Origin: DASQPJ01 sp036268355 | GTDB lineage: Bacteria; Actinomycetota; Actinomycetes; Sporichthyales; Sporichthyaceae | Reading direction: 5' to 3' | Assembly: GCA_036268355.1 (NCBI GenBank) | Contig: DATAUG010000130.1 | Location: 1 to 35,559 of the forward strand | Length of the DNA: 35,559 bases | Part shown: in pieces, positions 1 through 8,569 of the stretch | Numbering within the stretch: position 1 is the stretch's first letter | Layout of the letters: every line of letters starts with the position of its first letter | The notes under the pieces: generated by a model | Database searches by the model: none | Told to the model about the DNA's origin: nothing | What the model saw: only the letters and a program-made list of their open reading frames with translations | Program-made: the position numbers and the translations under genes

Positions 1-229
1 AACGGCCCACGGCGTACGCGATCGAGCTGCCCATCCGCGCGGTCGAGGTCGTGCCCGCGATGTGAGCCAGCGTCACAATCGCGGAGCGGGTGTAGAACTC
101 CGGCGACCAAACGGTGTCGAAGCCGGCCGCCTCCGCCTGCGCCGCGGCCGCCCCCACGTCGCGCACACTGCCCTGCAACACGGTGATGCCGCGACTGGGC
201 AGGGTTGGCGCTGCGGGGTCCGAGGTCAT
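1..229 (-). CDS. LLM-class F420-dependent oxidoreductase, N-terminal part (runs off window start)
   Basis: About 76 residues from an ATG at 229-227 read into the left window edge without a stop. After a short leader the sequence shows the first beta-alpha unit of a luciferase-like TIM barrel: AEAAGFDTVWSPEFYTRSA, then LAHIAGTTSTARMGSSIAYA. That pattern (a gene-wide 'AEaaGfdsvW..E', then 'a..T..i.lGt.i') is typical of actinobacterial F420H2-dependent oxidoreductases of the bacterial luciferase superfamily. The active-site and C-terminal regions lie outside the window, so the substrate cannot be inferred. It lies 37 bases downstream of the SDR gene on the same strand and could be co-transcribed with it. 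An FMN-dependent luciferase-family monooxygenase is the main alternative. Confidence 0.75.
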   Translation of the reverse strand, partial: MTSDPAAPTLPSRGITVLQGSVRDVGAAAAQAEAAGFDTVWSPEFYTRSAIVTLAHIAGTTSTARMGSSIAYAVGR

Positions 230-266
230 GGTCGTTCCAATCCGTGCGGGGGATCGTGCGGTGGAT

Positions 267-1013
267 TCAGCACATCGTCAGACCGCCGCTGACGCTGACG
301 GTCTGACCGGTCAGGTATGCGGCGGCGTCGGAGGCGAGGAACGCCACGGTAGCCGCCACCTCGGCGGGCTCGGCGAGGCGACGCAACGGGATCGCCCGGA
401 TCAGGCCGTCGCGCAGCTTAGGGTTCTCGCCGACCACCTCGGCGAACAAGGCGGTGTCGGTGGGCCCGGGGCAGACGCAGTTGACGTTGACGTTGTACCG
501 GGCCAGTTCCCGGGCCAGGGTCTTGGTGAACGCGATCACCCCGCCCTTCGCGGCCGAGTAGACGGCCTCGCCGGAGGAACCCACCCGGCCCGCGTCCGAG
601 CCGATGTTCACGATCGAGGCCCGGCCGCGTGCCGTCAGCAGTGGCAGCGCGGCGTGGATCACCCGGATCGGGCCCATCAGGTTGATCGCGATGATCCTGT
701 CCCACTCCTCCGGGGTGCTGTCGACGAACGGGCCGGCCTTGTCCCAGCCCGCGTTGTTGACCAGGATGTCGAGGCCGCCGAAGCGGTCCCGCACCTGCGC
801 CAGCACGTCGCGGACGCAGCCGGGATCGGTGATGTCCAGCCGCATGCCCAGGCTCGGCGGGCCGATCGCCGCGGCGGCGGCCATGGCCCCGGCCTCGTCG
901 AGATCGGTGACGACGGTGGTCGCGCCGCCGGCCGCCAGTGCCTCGGCGATCGCGGCGCCGATCCCGCGGGCGGCTCCGGTGACGAGGCAGATCTTGCCGT
1001 CGAACGCGGGCAT
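267..1013 (-). CDS. SDR-family NAD-dependent dehydrogenase/reductase
   Basis: A complete classical short-chain dehydrogenase of 248 aa, the usual length. The nucleotide-binding motif TGAARGIG is at residues 12-19, and Asp37 at the end of beta-2 predicts NAD(H) rather than NADP(H). NNAG is at 86-89, and the catalytic tetrad reads Asn111, Ser139, Tyr152, Lys156 (YSAAK). PGPTDT follows in the substrate loop and the C-terminus has the usual LASDAAAYLTGQ stretch. I chose the ATG at 1013 because GGAGAGG lies just upstream; the frame stays open further upstream to 1718, but that part runs antisense through the crotonase gene. Together with the divergent crotonase-like gene it suggests acyl-CoA or alicyclic-acid oxidation, as in 2-hydroxycyclohexanecarboxyl-CoA dehydrogenase/ring hydrolase pairs. 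The substrate is inference. Confidence 0.9.
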   Translation of the reverse strand: MPAFDGKICLVTGAARGIGAAIAEALAAGGATTVVTDLDEAGAMAAAAAIGPPSLGMRLDITDPGCVRDVLAQVRDRFGGLDILVNNAGWDKAGPFVDSTPEEWDRIIAINLMGPIRVIHAALPLLTARGRASIVNIGSDAGRVGSSGEAVYSAAKGGVIAFTKTLARELARYNVNVNCVCPGPTDTALFAEVVGENPKLRDGLIRAIPLRRLAEPAEVAATVAFLASDAAAYLTGQTVSVSGGLTMC

Positions 1014-1109
1014 GCGGGCCTCTCCAATCGCCAGGGGTCGGACGCGGCCGGCATACCATCCGCCCGGCGCGGACCACGCGACGCTGCACAGTTGGCAGGA
1101 AGGAAGAAC

Positions 1110-1901
1110 ATGAGCCGGTACTCCCGCTTCACCGAACTGCGGATCGACGGCCCCGACGAGGCCGGGGTCGCCGAACTCGTGCTGACCGCGCCGAAACTCA
1201 ATGCGGTCGGCGAGCGCGCCCACGGGGAACTGGCCGACGTGTGGCGGGAATTCGACGCCGACGATGCGGTGCGTGCCGTGCTGCTGCGCGGTGAGGGGCG
1301 CGGCTTCTCCGCCGGTGGGTCGTTCGAGCTGATCGAGAAGATCATCGACGACTGGCCGACCCGGGTCCGTACCCTGCGCGAGGCGCGGGACCTGGTCTAC
1401 AACGTCATCGACTGCTCCAAGCCCATCGTCTCGGCGATGCACGGCCCGGCCGTCGGGGCCGGGCTGGTGGCAGGCGTGCTGGCCGACGTCTCGGTGGTCG
1501 CTCGCACCGCGAAGATCATCGACGGCCACACCCGGCTCGGCGTGGCGGCCGGCGACCACGCCGCGGTCTGCTGGCCGCTGCTGTGCGGGATGGCCAAGGC
1601 CAAGTACTACCTGCTGACCTGCCGCCCGATGAGCGGCGAGGAGGCCGAGCGCATCGGGCTGGTGTCGCTGTGTGTGGACGACGCCGAACTGCTCCCGACC
1701 GCGCGCGAGATCGCCCACGAACTGGCCGCGGGAGCGCCGAACGCGATCCGGTGGACGAAGCAGTCGCTGAACGCCTGGTACCGGCAGTTGGCCGGCGCGA
1801 TCTTCGACAGCTCGCTGGCGCTGGAGTTCCTGGGTTTCACCGGACCCGAGGTGCGCGAAGGCCTGGCGGCATATCGTGAGAAGCGACCGCCGCGGTTCTG
1901 A
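1110..1901 (+). CDS. Crotonase-superfamily (enoyl-CoA hydratase/isomerase-like) protein
   Basis: 263 aa, normal for the family. The start at 1110 is preceded by AGGAAGGAAG. The oxyanion-hole region (GEGRGFSAGG, residues about 59-68; HGPAVGAGLV near 111-120) and the C-terminal helices (GEEAERIGLV) are clear. The positions of the two catalytic glutamates of classical enoyl-CoA hydratase (Glu144 and Glu164 of the rat enzyme) align with Val in GAGLVAG and with His in IDGHTRLG, so neither is retained. A GDHAA motif follows at the usual substrate-pocket turn. The protein is therefore probably not a simple hydratase; a C-C hydrolase, isomerase or other crotonase chemistry is more likely. It is divergent from the SDR gene, sharing a 96-base promoter region. 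Fold certain, reaction unknown. Confidence 0.85.
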   Translation: MSRYSRFTELRIDGPDEAGVAELVLTAPKLNAVGERAHGELADVWREFDADDAVRAVLLRGEGRGFSAGGSFELIEKIIDDWPTRVRTLREARDLVYNVIDCSKPIVSAMHGPAVGAGLVAGVLADVSVVARTAKIIDGHTRLGVAAGDHAAVCWPLLCGMAKAKYYLLTCRPMSGEEAERIGLVSLCVDDAELLPTAREIAHELAAGAPNAIRWTKQSLNAWYRQLAGAIFDSSLALEFLGFTGPEVREGLAAYREKRPPRF

Positions 1902-1973
1902 CGGGCGCGCAGTAAGCTCCGCTCTCAGCGGCTCGGTTCACGGCCGGGTCGGACGCTTCGGGGGTGCGCAGGT

Positions 1974-2345
1974 ATGGAAGTACCCGCGGTTTTCGCCGGT
2001 GCTCGGGACCGCCGCGTACTGCGGCCCGGCGACGTCCTGTTCCGCGAGGGCGAGATCGGCGATCACATGTACGGCGTGCTCGACGGGGAGTTGGGGCTGT
2101 ACCGGGGCGACCAGCAGGTGCGGGCGGTCGGCCCGGGCGAGGTGCTCGGCGAGATGGCTCTGGTCGATCGGTCGCCGCGCAGTTTGACGGCGGTCGCGAA
2201 CACGGCCACCACGGTCGCGGCGATGGACCACGACACGTTCCTGTACCTGGTCAGCCACACTCCGAACCTGGCCCTGCAGGTGATGTCCGTGCTGGCCAGG
2301 CGCATCCGCGACCTCGACCGAGCACTGTCCCGAGCCCAGGGATAG
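1974..2345 (+). CDS. Cyclic nucleotide-binding domain protein (stand-alone CNB domain)
   Basis: 123 aa made almost entirely of one CRP/PKA-type cyclic nucleotide-binding beta-roll. LRPGDVLFREGEIGDHMY opens the roll, and the phosphate-binding cassette reads GEMALVDRSPRS (residues 59-70), with Glu60 and Arg69 nine residues apart as in PKA R subunits, so cNMP binding looks possible. A C-terminal helix (residues about 100-123) follows, but there is no HTH DNA-binding domain, no kinase and no membrane segment; it is a sensor or adaptor module only. It ends 8 bases before the adenylyl cyclase gene and is almost certainly co-transcribed with it. It may report or buffer the cyclase product; that role is inferred from position. 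Confidence 0.85.
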   Translation: MEVPAVFAGARDRRVLRPGDVLFREGEIGDHMYGVLDGELGLYRGDQQVRAVGPGEVLGEMALVDRSPRSLTAVANTATTVAAMDHDTFLYLVSHTPNLALQVMSVLARRIRDLDRALSRAQG

Positions 2346-2353
2346 CCCGCGCC

Positions 2354-5300
2354 GTGTCGGCCGTCTCGTTGCCTGCCGTGCCGACGGTGCGCCCGAGCGA
2401 GCGGGTGTTCGACGCGTACGTGCCGCGCGGCGTGCTGATCCAGTTGGCGGCCGAGCCGTTCAACCGCGTGCGCGAGGTCGACGGGTCGATGTTGTTCGCC
2501 GACCTGTCCGGCTTCACGCGCCTGTCCGAACGGCTGCAACGCCGTGGCGCCGAGGGCGCCGAATTGCTCGTCGGCACGATCAACCGGGTCTTCGAGCAGT
2601 TGTTGCGGGTGGCCTACGACAACGGCGGCAGTCTGATCAAGTTCGGCGGCGACGCACTGCTGCTGTTCTTCGAGGGCGACGAGCACCCGGCCCGCGCGGC
2701 GCACGCGGCGTTCCGGATGCGCAGCCGGCTGCGGGCCCTGGTCCCGATGGACGTGGCGGGGGTGGCGGTCCGCCTGCGCATGACCGTGGGCGTCCACTCC
2801 GGTGCCTACCAGTTCTTCCTGGTGGGGGAGTCGCACCTGGAGCCCTTGGTGGTGGGCAGCGGGGCCACCGGGATCGTGCGGACCGAGGCCTTGGCCGACA
2901 ACGGGCAGATCGTGGTCAGCGCGGCCACCGCGGCCCGGCTGCCGCCCCGGGTACTGGGGCCGGGGATCGAGGACTGCTTCCTGCTGCGCGCCGATCCGCT
3001 CGAGGAGGATCTGGTGATCGCCGGGCCGATGCCCCTGCCGCCGGCCGAGGTGGTGGGTCGAGCGTTGTCGACGGCGGTCCGGGCCCACGTCGCCGATGGC
3101 GGTTCGGTGCCGGAGCATCGGCGGGCGGCCATTGCCTTCCTCCATTTCCGGGACACCGATCGGATCCTCGCCACCGAGGGTGTCGAGGCGCTGGCCGACG
3201 CGTTGCACGAAGTGGTCAGCCTCACGCAGCGGGCCGCGGACTCGTGGGGCGTCTGCTTCCTGGACTCCGATGTCGACGCCGACGGCGGCAAGCTGCTGCT
3301 CACCGCAGGTGCGCCGCGGGCCGTCGGCGACGACGAGGAACGGCTGCTGCTGACGCTGCGTCAGGTGATTGAGGCCGGGATTCGGTTGCCCATCCGGATC
3401 GGGGTCAACCGCGGCCCGGTCTTCACCGGCGAGATCGGCCCGAGCTACCGCAGGTCGTACATCGCGATGGGCGACACCACGAATCTGGCCGCTCGCTTGA
3501 TGGGGAAGTCCAAGGTCGGCCAGATTTTGGCCACCCGGGCGGTGCTGGATCGCTGCACGGCCCGTTTCGCGCTCGAGCGCCTGGAACCGTTCCTGGTGAA
3601 GGGGAAGATCCGACCGGTCGAGGCGTTCGCGGTCGGGCCGCCGGTTCGGTCGGTCGCTGTGCCGGTGAACGCGACCGGGCCGGCACTGGTGGGCCGCACC
3701 GCGGAACTGCAGGTGCTCGACGAGATGCTCGCCGCCGCGGTCGGTGGGCGCGGTGGCCTCGTCGAGATCCTCGGCGAGGCAGGAGTGGGCAAGTCCCGCA
3801 TCCTGGGGGAGATCCGCCCGCCGGAGGGCGTGCGCCGGCTGTCGGTGCACTGCGAGGCGCAGGACTCGCTGACCCCCTACCGGCTGTGGCAAGGCGTGCT
3901 TCGGACGTTGCTCGGGTCGGCCCGGGACGACCCGGACGAGGTGGTTCTGGACCGGCTGACCACGCGGTGCGCCCAGTTGGCCGGCCTGTCCGAGCTGTTG
4001 CCGTTGGTTGCCGGGGTTCTCGGGCTGGACACCCCCTCGACGCTCACCACCGCCGCGCTGCTGCCCCGTTACCGGGCGCAGCGCACGCAGGAGGCGGTGC
4101 TTCGCCTGCTGGAGCCGGAACTGACGCGGCCCACCTTGCTGGTCGTCGACGCCGCGCACCTGCTCGACGAGGCATCGGCCGCCGTCTTGGCGGGCCTGTC
4201 CGCGGTGCTGGCCGAATCGGCCTGGCTGCTGGTGATCGCGCGTCGCGGAGGTCCATCCGCGGTGCTCGCCGAACACAGCCGGCGGATCGAGCCGGCACCG
4301 TTCACTCCGGAGGAGTCGCGCACCCTCGTGCACGCGATGACCGACGCCGCACCGGTGCCGCGGCACGTGGTCGACCTGATCGTCGAACGGTCCGGGGGAA
4401 ATCCGCAGTTCCTGCTGGACCTGCTGGCTGCGGCCGGCAGCGACCTGCCCGACTCGGTGCAGGCGGCCACCATCGCGCAGATCGACGCGTTGCCGCCGGG
4501 CGATCGGGCGTTGCTGCGCCGGGCGGGCGTGCTGGGCACCGCCTTCCCCGCCCGGCTTGCCGCGGCCGTGCTGGCCGTGCCCGCGCAGGATCCACAATGG
4601 GCCCGGCTGGACGCGTTCCTGACGGCCGCCGACGGGCAGTTCCGGTTCCGCCGGGCGATGGTCCAGGAGGTCGCATACGCCGCGGTGCCCTTTGTCGAAC
4701 GACGGGTCCTGCACGCCGCGGTGGCCGACGCCCTGGAGCGCGACCCGGCGGACCGGACCGACCCGGGTGTGCTGGCGGCCCACCACCGCTTGGCCGGTCG
4801 CGACGACCGGGCCTATCCGTTGGCCCTGCAGGCGGCGGCCCGGGCGGCGGCCTGTGCGGCGCCGGCCGACGCGGCTCGGCTGTACCGGGCCGCGTTGGAA
4901 TCGGCGCGCACCATCGGAGCGCCCAGGCAGGAACTGACCCAGGTGTGGGAGGGCCTGGGCGAGGCGTTGCGCCTGGCCGGGGAGAGTGCGCCGGCCGACC
5001 GCGCCTACCGGGAGGCCCGGCGGGCCACCGGCGGCGATCCGTTGGGCTGTGCGCGACTGCTGCACCGTCAGGCCCGGCTGGCGCATCGGTCCGGGCACCC
5101 GGCCGCCGGCGTGCGGTGGGCCCGCCGTGGGCTGCGCGCGCTGGACGGTCTGACGGGGGATCAGATCGACGGCTGGCGGGCCAGACTGCTCGCCACCGAG
5201 GCCGCCGACCGCATGGATCAGGGCCGGGCGCGGGATGCCGTCGCCGTGTGCCGGCAGGCGTTGGAGCTGGCCGGGGACGGCGTGGACGAGACCGCCGCGC

Positions 5301-6232
5301 GGGCCCGGGCGCACGCGTCGTATCTGTTGGACTGGGCCTTGGTGGTGCTCGGGCGCAACGCCGAGGCGGTGCACTCGCCGGTGGCGCTGGAGATCTACGA
5401 CCGCCTGGGCGACCTGGAGGAGAAGTCGAAGGCGCTGAACAACCTCGGCATGTTCGCCTACTGGGAGGGCCGCTGGGACGACGCGGTGCGGCTGTACCGG
5501 GAGTGCGGCGATCTGGCCGCCCGCACCGGCGACGTCGAGACCGCCGCCTGCGCGCAGTGCAACGTCGGCGAGGTGCTGGCCGACCAGGGCGACTGGGCGG
5601 CGGCGCAGGACGCGCTGCAGGAGGCGTACCGCGTCTGGCGGGCCTCCGGCAACGACGGCGGGGCCGGCTTCGCGCGAATGCTGCTGGGTCGGACCGCGGC
5701 CCGGTCCGGGCGTTCGGACGAGGGCATCCGGCTGCTGGAGGCCGCCGTCGAGGAGCTGTCCCGGCACGGCATGGAGGACGCCGCGGTGGCGCGGGCCTAC
5801 CTCGCCGAGGCGCTGGCCTACGCCGGCCGGACGGCGGACTCGCTTGCCCTGTTGGACACGTTGTGGCCCGCGCAGGATGGGCGACCCGGGCCCGCCCTGC
5901 TGCGCAGCCGTGCCCTCGCGCGAGCCGCCGCGGGCACCGCGGCCGTCCGGGCCGACCTCACGGAAGCCCTCGAGGCGGCGCGCCGGGAGGGCAATGCCTA
6001 CGAGGTCGGCGTGTGCCTCGACCTGCTCTGCGCACTCCCGCCCTTGCCCGAGGCCCCCGAGGTCGCGGACTGGGCCACCGAGCGGAAGGCGATCTTCGAC
6101 CGACTGGGGATCCGGCGGATGCCGCGCTCGGCCGCTCTCCAGCAGCTCCCGCGCGCCGATCTCGCCGGCGATGGCACGACCTGTTCTGACGCACAGTCAG
6201 ATCGGCCTGCCGGAGTGACCACGCCGGTCTGA
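2354..6232 (+). CDS. Soluble-adenylyl-cyclase-like protein: tandem class III cyclase domains, NTPase and TPR-like tail
   Basis: 1292 aa from a GTG at 2354, 8 bases after the CNB gene's stop; the frame is open upstream but there it overlaps that gene. Cyclase domain C1 (about 42-195) has both metal aspartates, Asp50 (FADLSGFT) and Asp100 (KFGGDALL). Domain C2 (about 256-400) has lost the metal site but keeps the transition-state pair Asn377 and Arg381 (GDTTNLAARL). One complete active site would form between the two halves. Next comes an AAA/STAND-type NTPase with Walker A GEAGVGKS (474-481) and Walker B LLVVDAAHLLD (about 595-605), then a long alpha-helical TPR-like region (about 830-1230). 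This order matches mammalian soluble adenylyl cyclase. Predicted cytosolic enzyme making cAMP from ATP; bicarbonate sensing is possible but untested. Confidence 0.9.
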   Translation: MSAVSLPAVPTVRPSERVFDAYVPRGVLIQLAAEPFNRVREVDGSMLFADLSGFTRLSERLQRRGAEGAELLVGTINRVFEQLLRVAYDNGGSLIKFGGDALLLFFEGDEHPARAAHAAFRMRSRLRALVPMDVAGVAVRLRMTVGVHSGAYQFFLVGESHLEPLVVGSGATGIVRTEALADNGQIVVSAATAARLPPRVLGPGIEDCFLLRADPLEEDLVIAGPMPLPPAEVVGRALSTAVRAHVADGGSVPEHRRAAIAFLHFRDTDRILATEGVEALADALHEVVSLTQRAADSWGVCFLDSDVDADGGKLLLTAGAPRAVGDDEERLLLTLRQVIEAGIRLPIRIGVNRGPVFTGEIGPSYRRSYIAMGDTTNLAARLMGKSKVGQILATRAVLDRCTARFALERLEPFLVKGKIRPVEAFAVGPPVRSVAVPVNATGPALVGRTAELQVLDEMLAAAVGGRGGLVEILGEAGVGKSRILGEIRPPEGVRRLSVHCEAQDSLTPYRLWQGVLRTLLGSARDDPDEVVLDRLTTRCAQLAGLSELLPLVAGVLGLDTPSTLTTAALLPRYRAQRTQEAVLRLLEPELTRPTLLVVDAAHLLDEASAAVLAGLSAVLAESAWLLVIARRGGPSAVLAEHSRRIEPAPFTPEESRTLVHAMTDAAPVPRHVVDLIVERSGGNPQFLLDLLAAAGSDLPDSVQAATIAQIDALPPGDRALLRRAGVLGTAFPARLAAAVLAVPAQDPQWARLDAFLTAADGQFRFRRAMVQEVAYAAVPFVERRVLHAAVADALERDPADRTDPGVLAAHHRLAGRDDRAYPLALQAAARAAACAAPADAARLYRAALESARTIGAPRQELTQVWEGLGEALRLAGESAPADRAYREARRATGGDPLGCARLLHRQARLAHRSGHPAAGVRWARRGLRALDGLTGDQIDGWRARLLATEAADRMDQGRARDAVAVCRQALELAGDGVDETAARARAHASYLLDWALVVLGRNAEAVHSPVALEIYDRLGDLEEKSKALNNLGMFAYWEGRWDDAVRLYRECGDLAARTGDVETAACAQCNVGEVLADQGDWAAAQDALQEAYRVWRASGNDGGAGFARMLLGRTAARSGRSDEGIRLLEAAVEELSRHGMEDAAVARAYLAEALAYAGRTADSLALLDTLWPAQDGRPGPALLRSRALARAAAGTAAVRADLTEALEAARREGNAYEVGVCLDLLCALPPLPEAPEVADWATERKAIFDRLGIRRMPRSAALQQLPRADLAGDGTTCSDAQSDRPAGVTTPV

Positions 6233-6459
6233 GGATCTCGCCCGGTATGGGCGGGCTACACCCGTTTGGGGCAATCTAATGGTCTTTGGCCTGACATTTC
6301 CGATTCGGGTCGCCGGCTGCGCGACCGTGGCACATACCCGTTCAGATCAAGCAGATGGTGCCCGGTCCGACATGTCCCGGATGCTCGACTCGGCCCTTCC
6401 GGGGTGCGCCACCGGCTTTGCCGGGACTGGTTGCTACGCGTGCCTTCTGGGGGCAGACG
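6233..6459. other. Intergenic leader with small stem-loop
   Basis: 227 bases between the cyclase stop and the start chosen for the surface protein. No convincing coding signal. A hairpin CCGGC-ttt-GCCGG lies at 6412-6424, with CCA/TGG able to extend it across a 3-base bulge. There is no U tract, so a 5'-leader structure is as likely as a terminator. The surface-protein frame is open back to an ATG at 6355, but the stretch before 6460 has no signal-peptide character. Confidence 0.35.
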
Positions 6460-8466
6460 ATGTTGGGACGTGTCGCGGCTTGGGCGTTGACTCTGGGCCT
6501 GATCCTCCCGGCGGCAGCGGCAGCAGGAGCTACTCCGGCCGTGGTGGCAGCCGCCACCCCGTTGGCCACCACCTGCGGTTACGCCACCGGCGGCTCCGGC
6601 GCTTACCTGAACACATTGTGCTGGATCGACATGAGCGGCTACGTCGACGCGACCGCGCAAGCTCCCGGCGGCCTGCCCACGACGGTGGGTTTGCCCGGCG
6701 GCTACACGGCATCGTTCACGATCACCTCCGCCCTGCCCACCGGCGTCAGCACCTTCCCGAGCGCCCCGGCACTGGCCTCCGTGTGCCCCCACACGTTTCC
6801 GACCTACAGTGGAGCCGCACTGGGCAACGGCTGGTACAACGGCGTTCCCGGCGAACCCGCCCTCCTCCAGAACCCCAGCGTCTGCGGGGGCCACGGAAAC
6901 GAGGCCGAGGTGACGTTGAGCAACATCGTGGTGACCGACCCGGGCGGCCACGCCGTCCGCAACTACGGGTTCGTGATGGCCAACGCCGAGGCCACCGCCG
7001 GCCCGAGCGAGGAGGACATCTACACCTCCGACAAGCCGTTGAGTCTGCTCGAGGAGGCCGGGTCCATGACTACCGCGTTCTGCTACTCGACCCTGAGCCC
7101 CACGGCGCCGTTTCCCTCGGGTACGACCCAGGTGTCCTGCGGATATCCCGCGACAGGGAACGGACCGAACGAGGGCAACCCGATCCTGGAGGCGATCGCG
7201 CCCACCACGGTCAGCGCGACGCTGATCACCACCGGCGGCGAGGCCGTCGCCTTCGGGGTCCTGGTGGCCAAGGTGGAGCTGGAGAAGACGGTTGCCAACC
7301 GGGCCGACGCAACCGACTCCTTCGACCTGTCCATCGCCAACGGTCCTTCCACGCTGGCCACCGCGAGCACCGGCACCGGCACCACCGCGGACACCGGTCC
7401 CATTACCGTGCTGACCTCCGCGATCGGCCCATCGCTCACCTTCTCCGAGGCTGCCACCGCCCACTCCGGCACCCGCCTGGGCCGGTACACCCGGTCCTGG
7501 GCCTGCACCAACACCGCGACCGGGAGTACCACCACCCTGCCCGCAACCGGTGCCACCGGCCTGACCCAGGCCATCGCCCCGGTCCCGGGCGGCAACATCG
7601 TGTGCACCATCACCAACACCGCACCGGCAGACCTGGCCGTGTCCCTCGATGCCCCGGCCGCGGTGGGTACCGGAGCCGCGGTGCCCTACGTGTTGACCGT
7701 GACCAACAAAGGGCCCGGCGCCAGCGCCGGTTCGACGGTGACCGACCCGTTTCCGACCGGGGTGACCCCGACCGGCTACCCGGCCAACTGCACCTTCACC
7801 GCGCCGAACTTGGTCTGCAACGTGGGCGCGCTGGCTGCCGGGGCGTCCACGGCGATCGACTTCAACGTCACCGCCCCGACGAGCGCGGCCACCCTGACCG
7901 ACACCGCCACGGTCCACGACAGCAGCCCGGACACCGACACCACCGACAAGATGGCCACCGCCGCCACCAGCGTCGAACCCCCGGACCTGGCGCTGACCCT
8001 CACGGGCCCGTCCTCCGTGGGCACCGGTGGCACCGTCGTCTACCGGTTGAAGGTCACCAACACCGGCCTGGGGACCAGCAGCGGATCGACAGTCACCCAG
8101 AACCTCCCCTCCGGGGTCACCCCGACCGGCACCCTGCCCAACGGGTGCACGTTCGTCGCTCCGACCCTGACCTGCGCCGTCGGCGCCCTGACCCACGGGG
8201 CATCGCACACGATCAGGTTCACTGTCACCGCCCCGACGACCCCCACCACCCTGACCACCATCGCCGCCGTGACCGAAACCAGCACCAGCAGCGGCGACAC
8301 CGACACCACCGACAAGCGCGCCGATCTCGTCACCATCGTCCGCGTCCTGGCGCCGCCTCCTGCGCCCGCCCAGCCGTTCGTCCACCACCATGGCCCGGCG
8401 CCGTGCAACAACGACCCCAACCCGTGGACCAACCCGGACGGGATGTGCGGACCCAGCCGCTGGTAG
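6460..8466 (+). CDS. Secreted surface protein with two DUF11-type repeats
   Basis: 668 aa from an ATG at 6460, chosen because a textbook signal peptide (MLGRVAAWALTLGLILPAAA) begins there; upstream GGGGG is a weak ribosome site. The mature N-terminal domain (about 35-270) is Cys-containing and resembles the non-repetitive domain of CshA-like fibrillar adhesins (tentative). A middle Ig/prealbumin-like unit (about 270-388) ends in VCTITNT. Two DUF11-type repeats follow, starting near residues 390 and 508, each with 'VTNxG', 'P(T/S)GVTPTG', 'CTF.AP.L.C.VGAL'. The tail is Pro-rich and ends with a His cluster and a CNNDPNPWTNPDGMCG module. No LPXTG motif and no C-terminal membrane segment, so it is released or bound non-covalently. 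Probable adhesive or structural exoprotein. Confidence 0.82.
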   Translation: MLGRVAAWALTLGLILPAAAAAGATPAVVAAATPLATTCGYATGGSGAYLNTLCWIDMSGYVDATAQAPGGLPTTVGLPGGYTASFTITSALPTGVSTFPSAPALASVCPHTFPTYSGAALGNGWYNGVPGEPALLQNPSVCGGHGNEAEVTLSNIVVTDPGGHAVRNYGFVMANAEATAGPSEEDIYTSDKPLSLLEEAGSMTTAFCYSTLSPTAPFPSGTTQVSCGYPATGNGPNEGNPILEAIAPTTVSATLITTGGEAVAFGVLVAKVELEKTVANRADATDSFDLSIANGPSTLATASTGTGTTADTGPITVLTSAIGPSLTFSEAATAHSGTRLGRYTRSWACTNTATGSTTTLPATGATGLTQAIAPVPGGNIVCTITNTAPADLAVSLDAPAAVGTGAAVPYVLTVTNKGPGASAGSTVTDPFPTGVTPTGYPANCTFTAPNLVCNVGALAAGASTAIDFNVTAPTSAATLTDTATVHDSSPDTDTTDKMATAATSVEPPDLALTLTGPSSVGTGGTVVYRLKVTNTGLGTSSGSTVTQNLPSGVTPTGTLPNGCTFVAPTLTCAVGALTHGASHTIRFTVTAPTTPTTLTTIAAVTETSTSSGDTDTTDKRADLVTIVRVLAPPPAPAQPFVHHHGPAPCNNDPNPWTNPDGMCGPSRW

Positions 8467-8524
8467 CCGGACCCGTGCATCGACGGCCCGCATCGGCGCG
8501 GTGGGCTGCGGGAATCACTCGACA

Positions 8525-8555
8525 GGTGCTGCCCACCGACAGCGTGGGCAGCACC
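8525..8555. terminator. Bidirectional hairpin terminator
   Basis: Perfect 12-bp inverted repeat GGTGCTGCCCAC / GTGGGCAGCACC with a 7-base loop (8537-8543), between the converging stops at 8466 (+) and 8570 (-). No long U tract on either strand, as is common in high-GC actinobacteria. Confidence 0.8.
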
Positions 8556-8569
8556 CGGGGCGGCTCAGC

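Noticed and set aside
1014..1718. Extension of the SDR frame upstream
   Set aside because: It runs antisense through the crotonase gene; the SDR fold begins exactly at the ATG with a good ribosome site at 1013.
2063..5767. Very long open frame (1234 codons) on the minus strand
   Set aside because: It is antisense to the cyclase gene; its product is a Gln/Arg/Pro-rich string without domains, an effect of high GC.
6256..8493. Minus-strand Gly/Arg-rich frame of 745 codons
   Set aside because: Shadow of the DUF11 surface protein; Gly/Arg strings are typical of antisense reading of high-GC genes.
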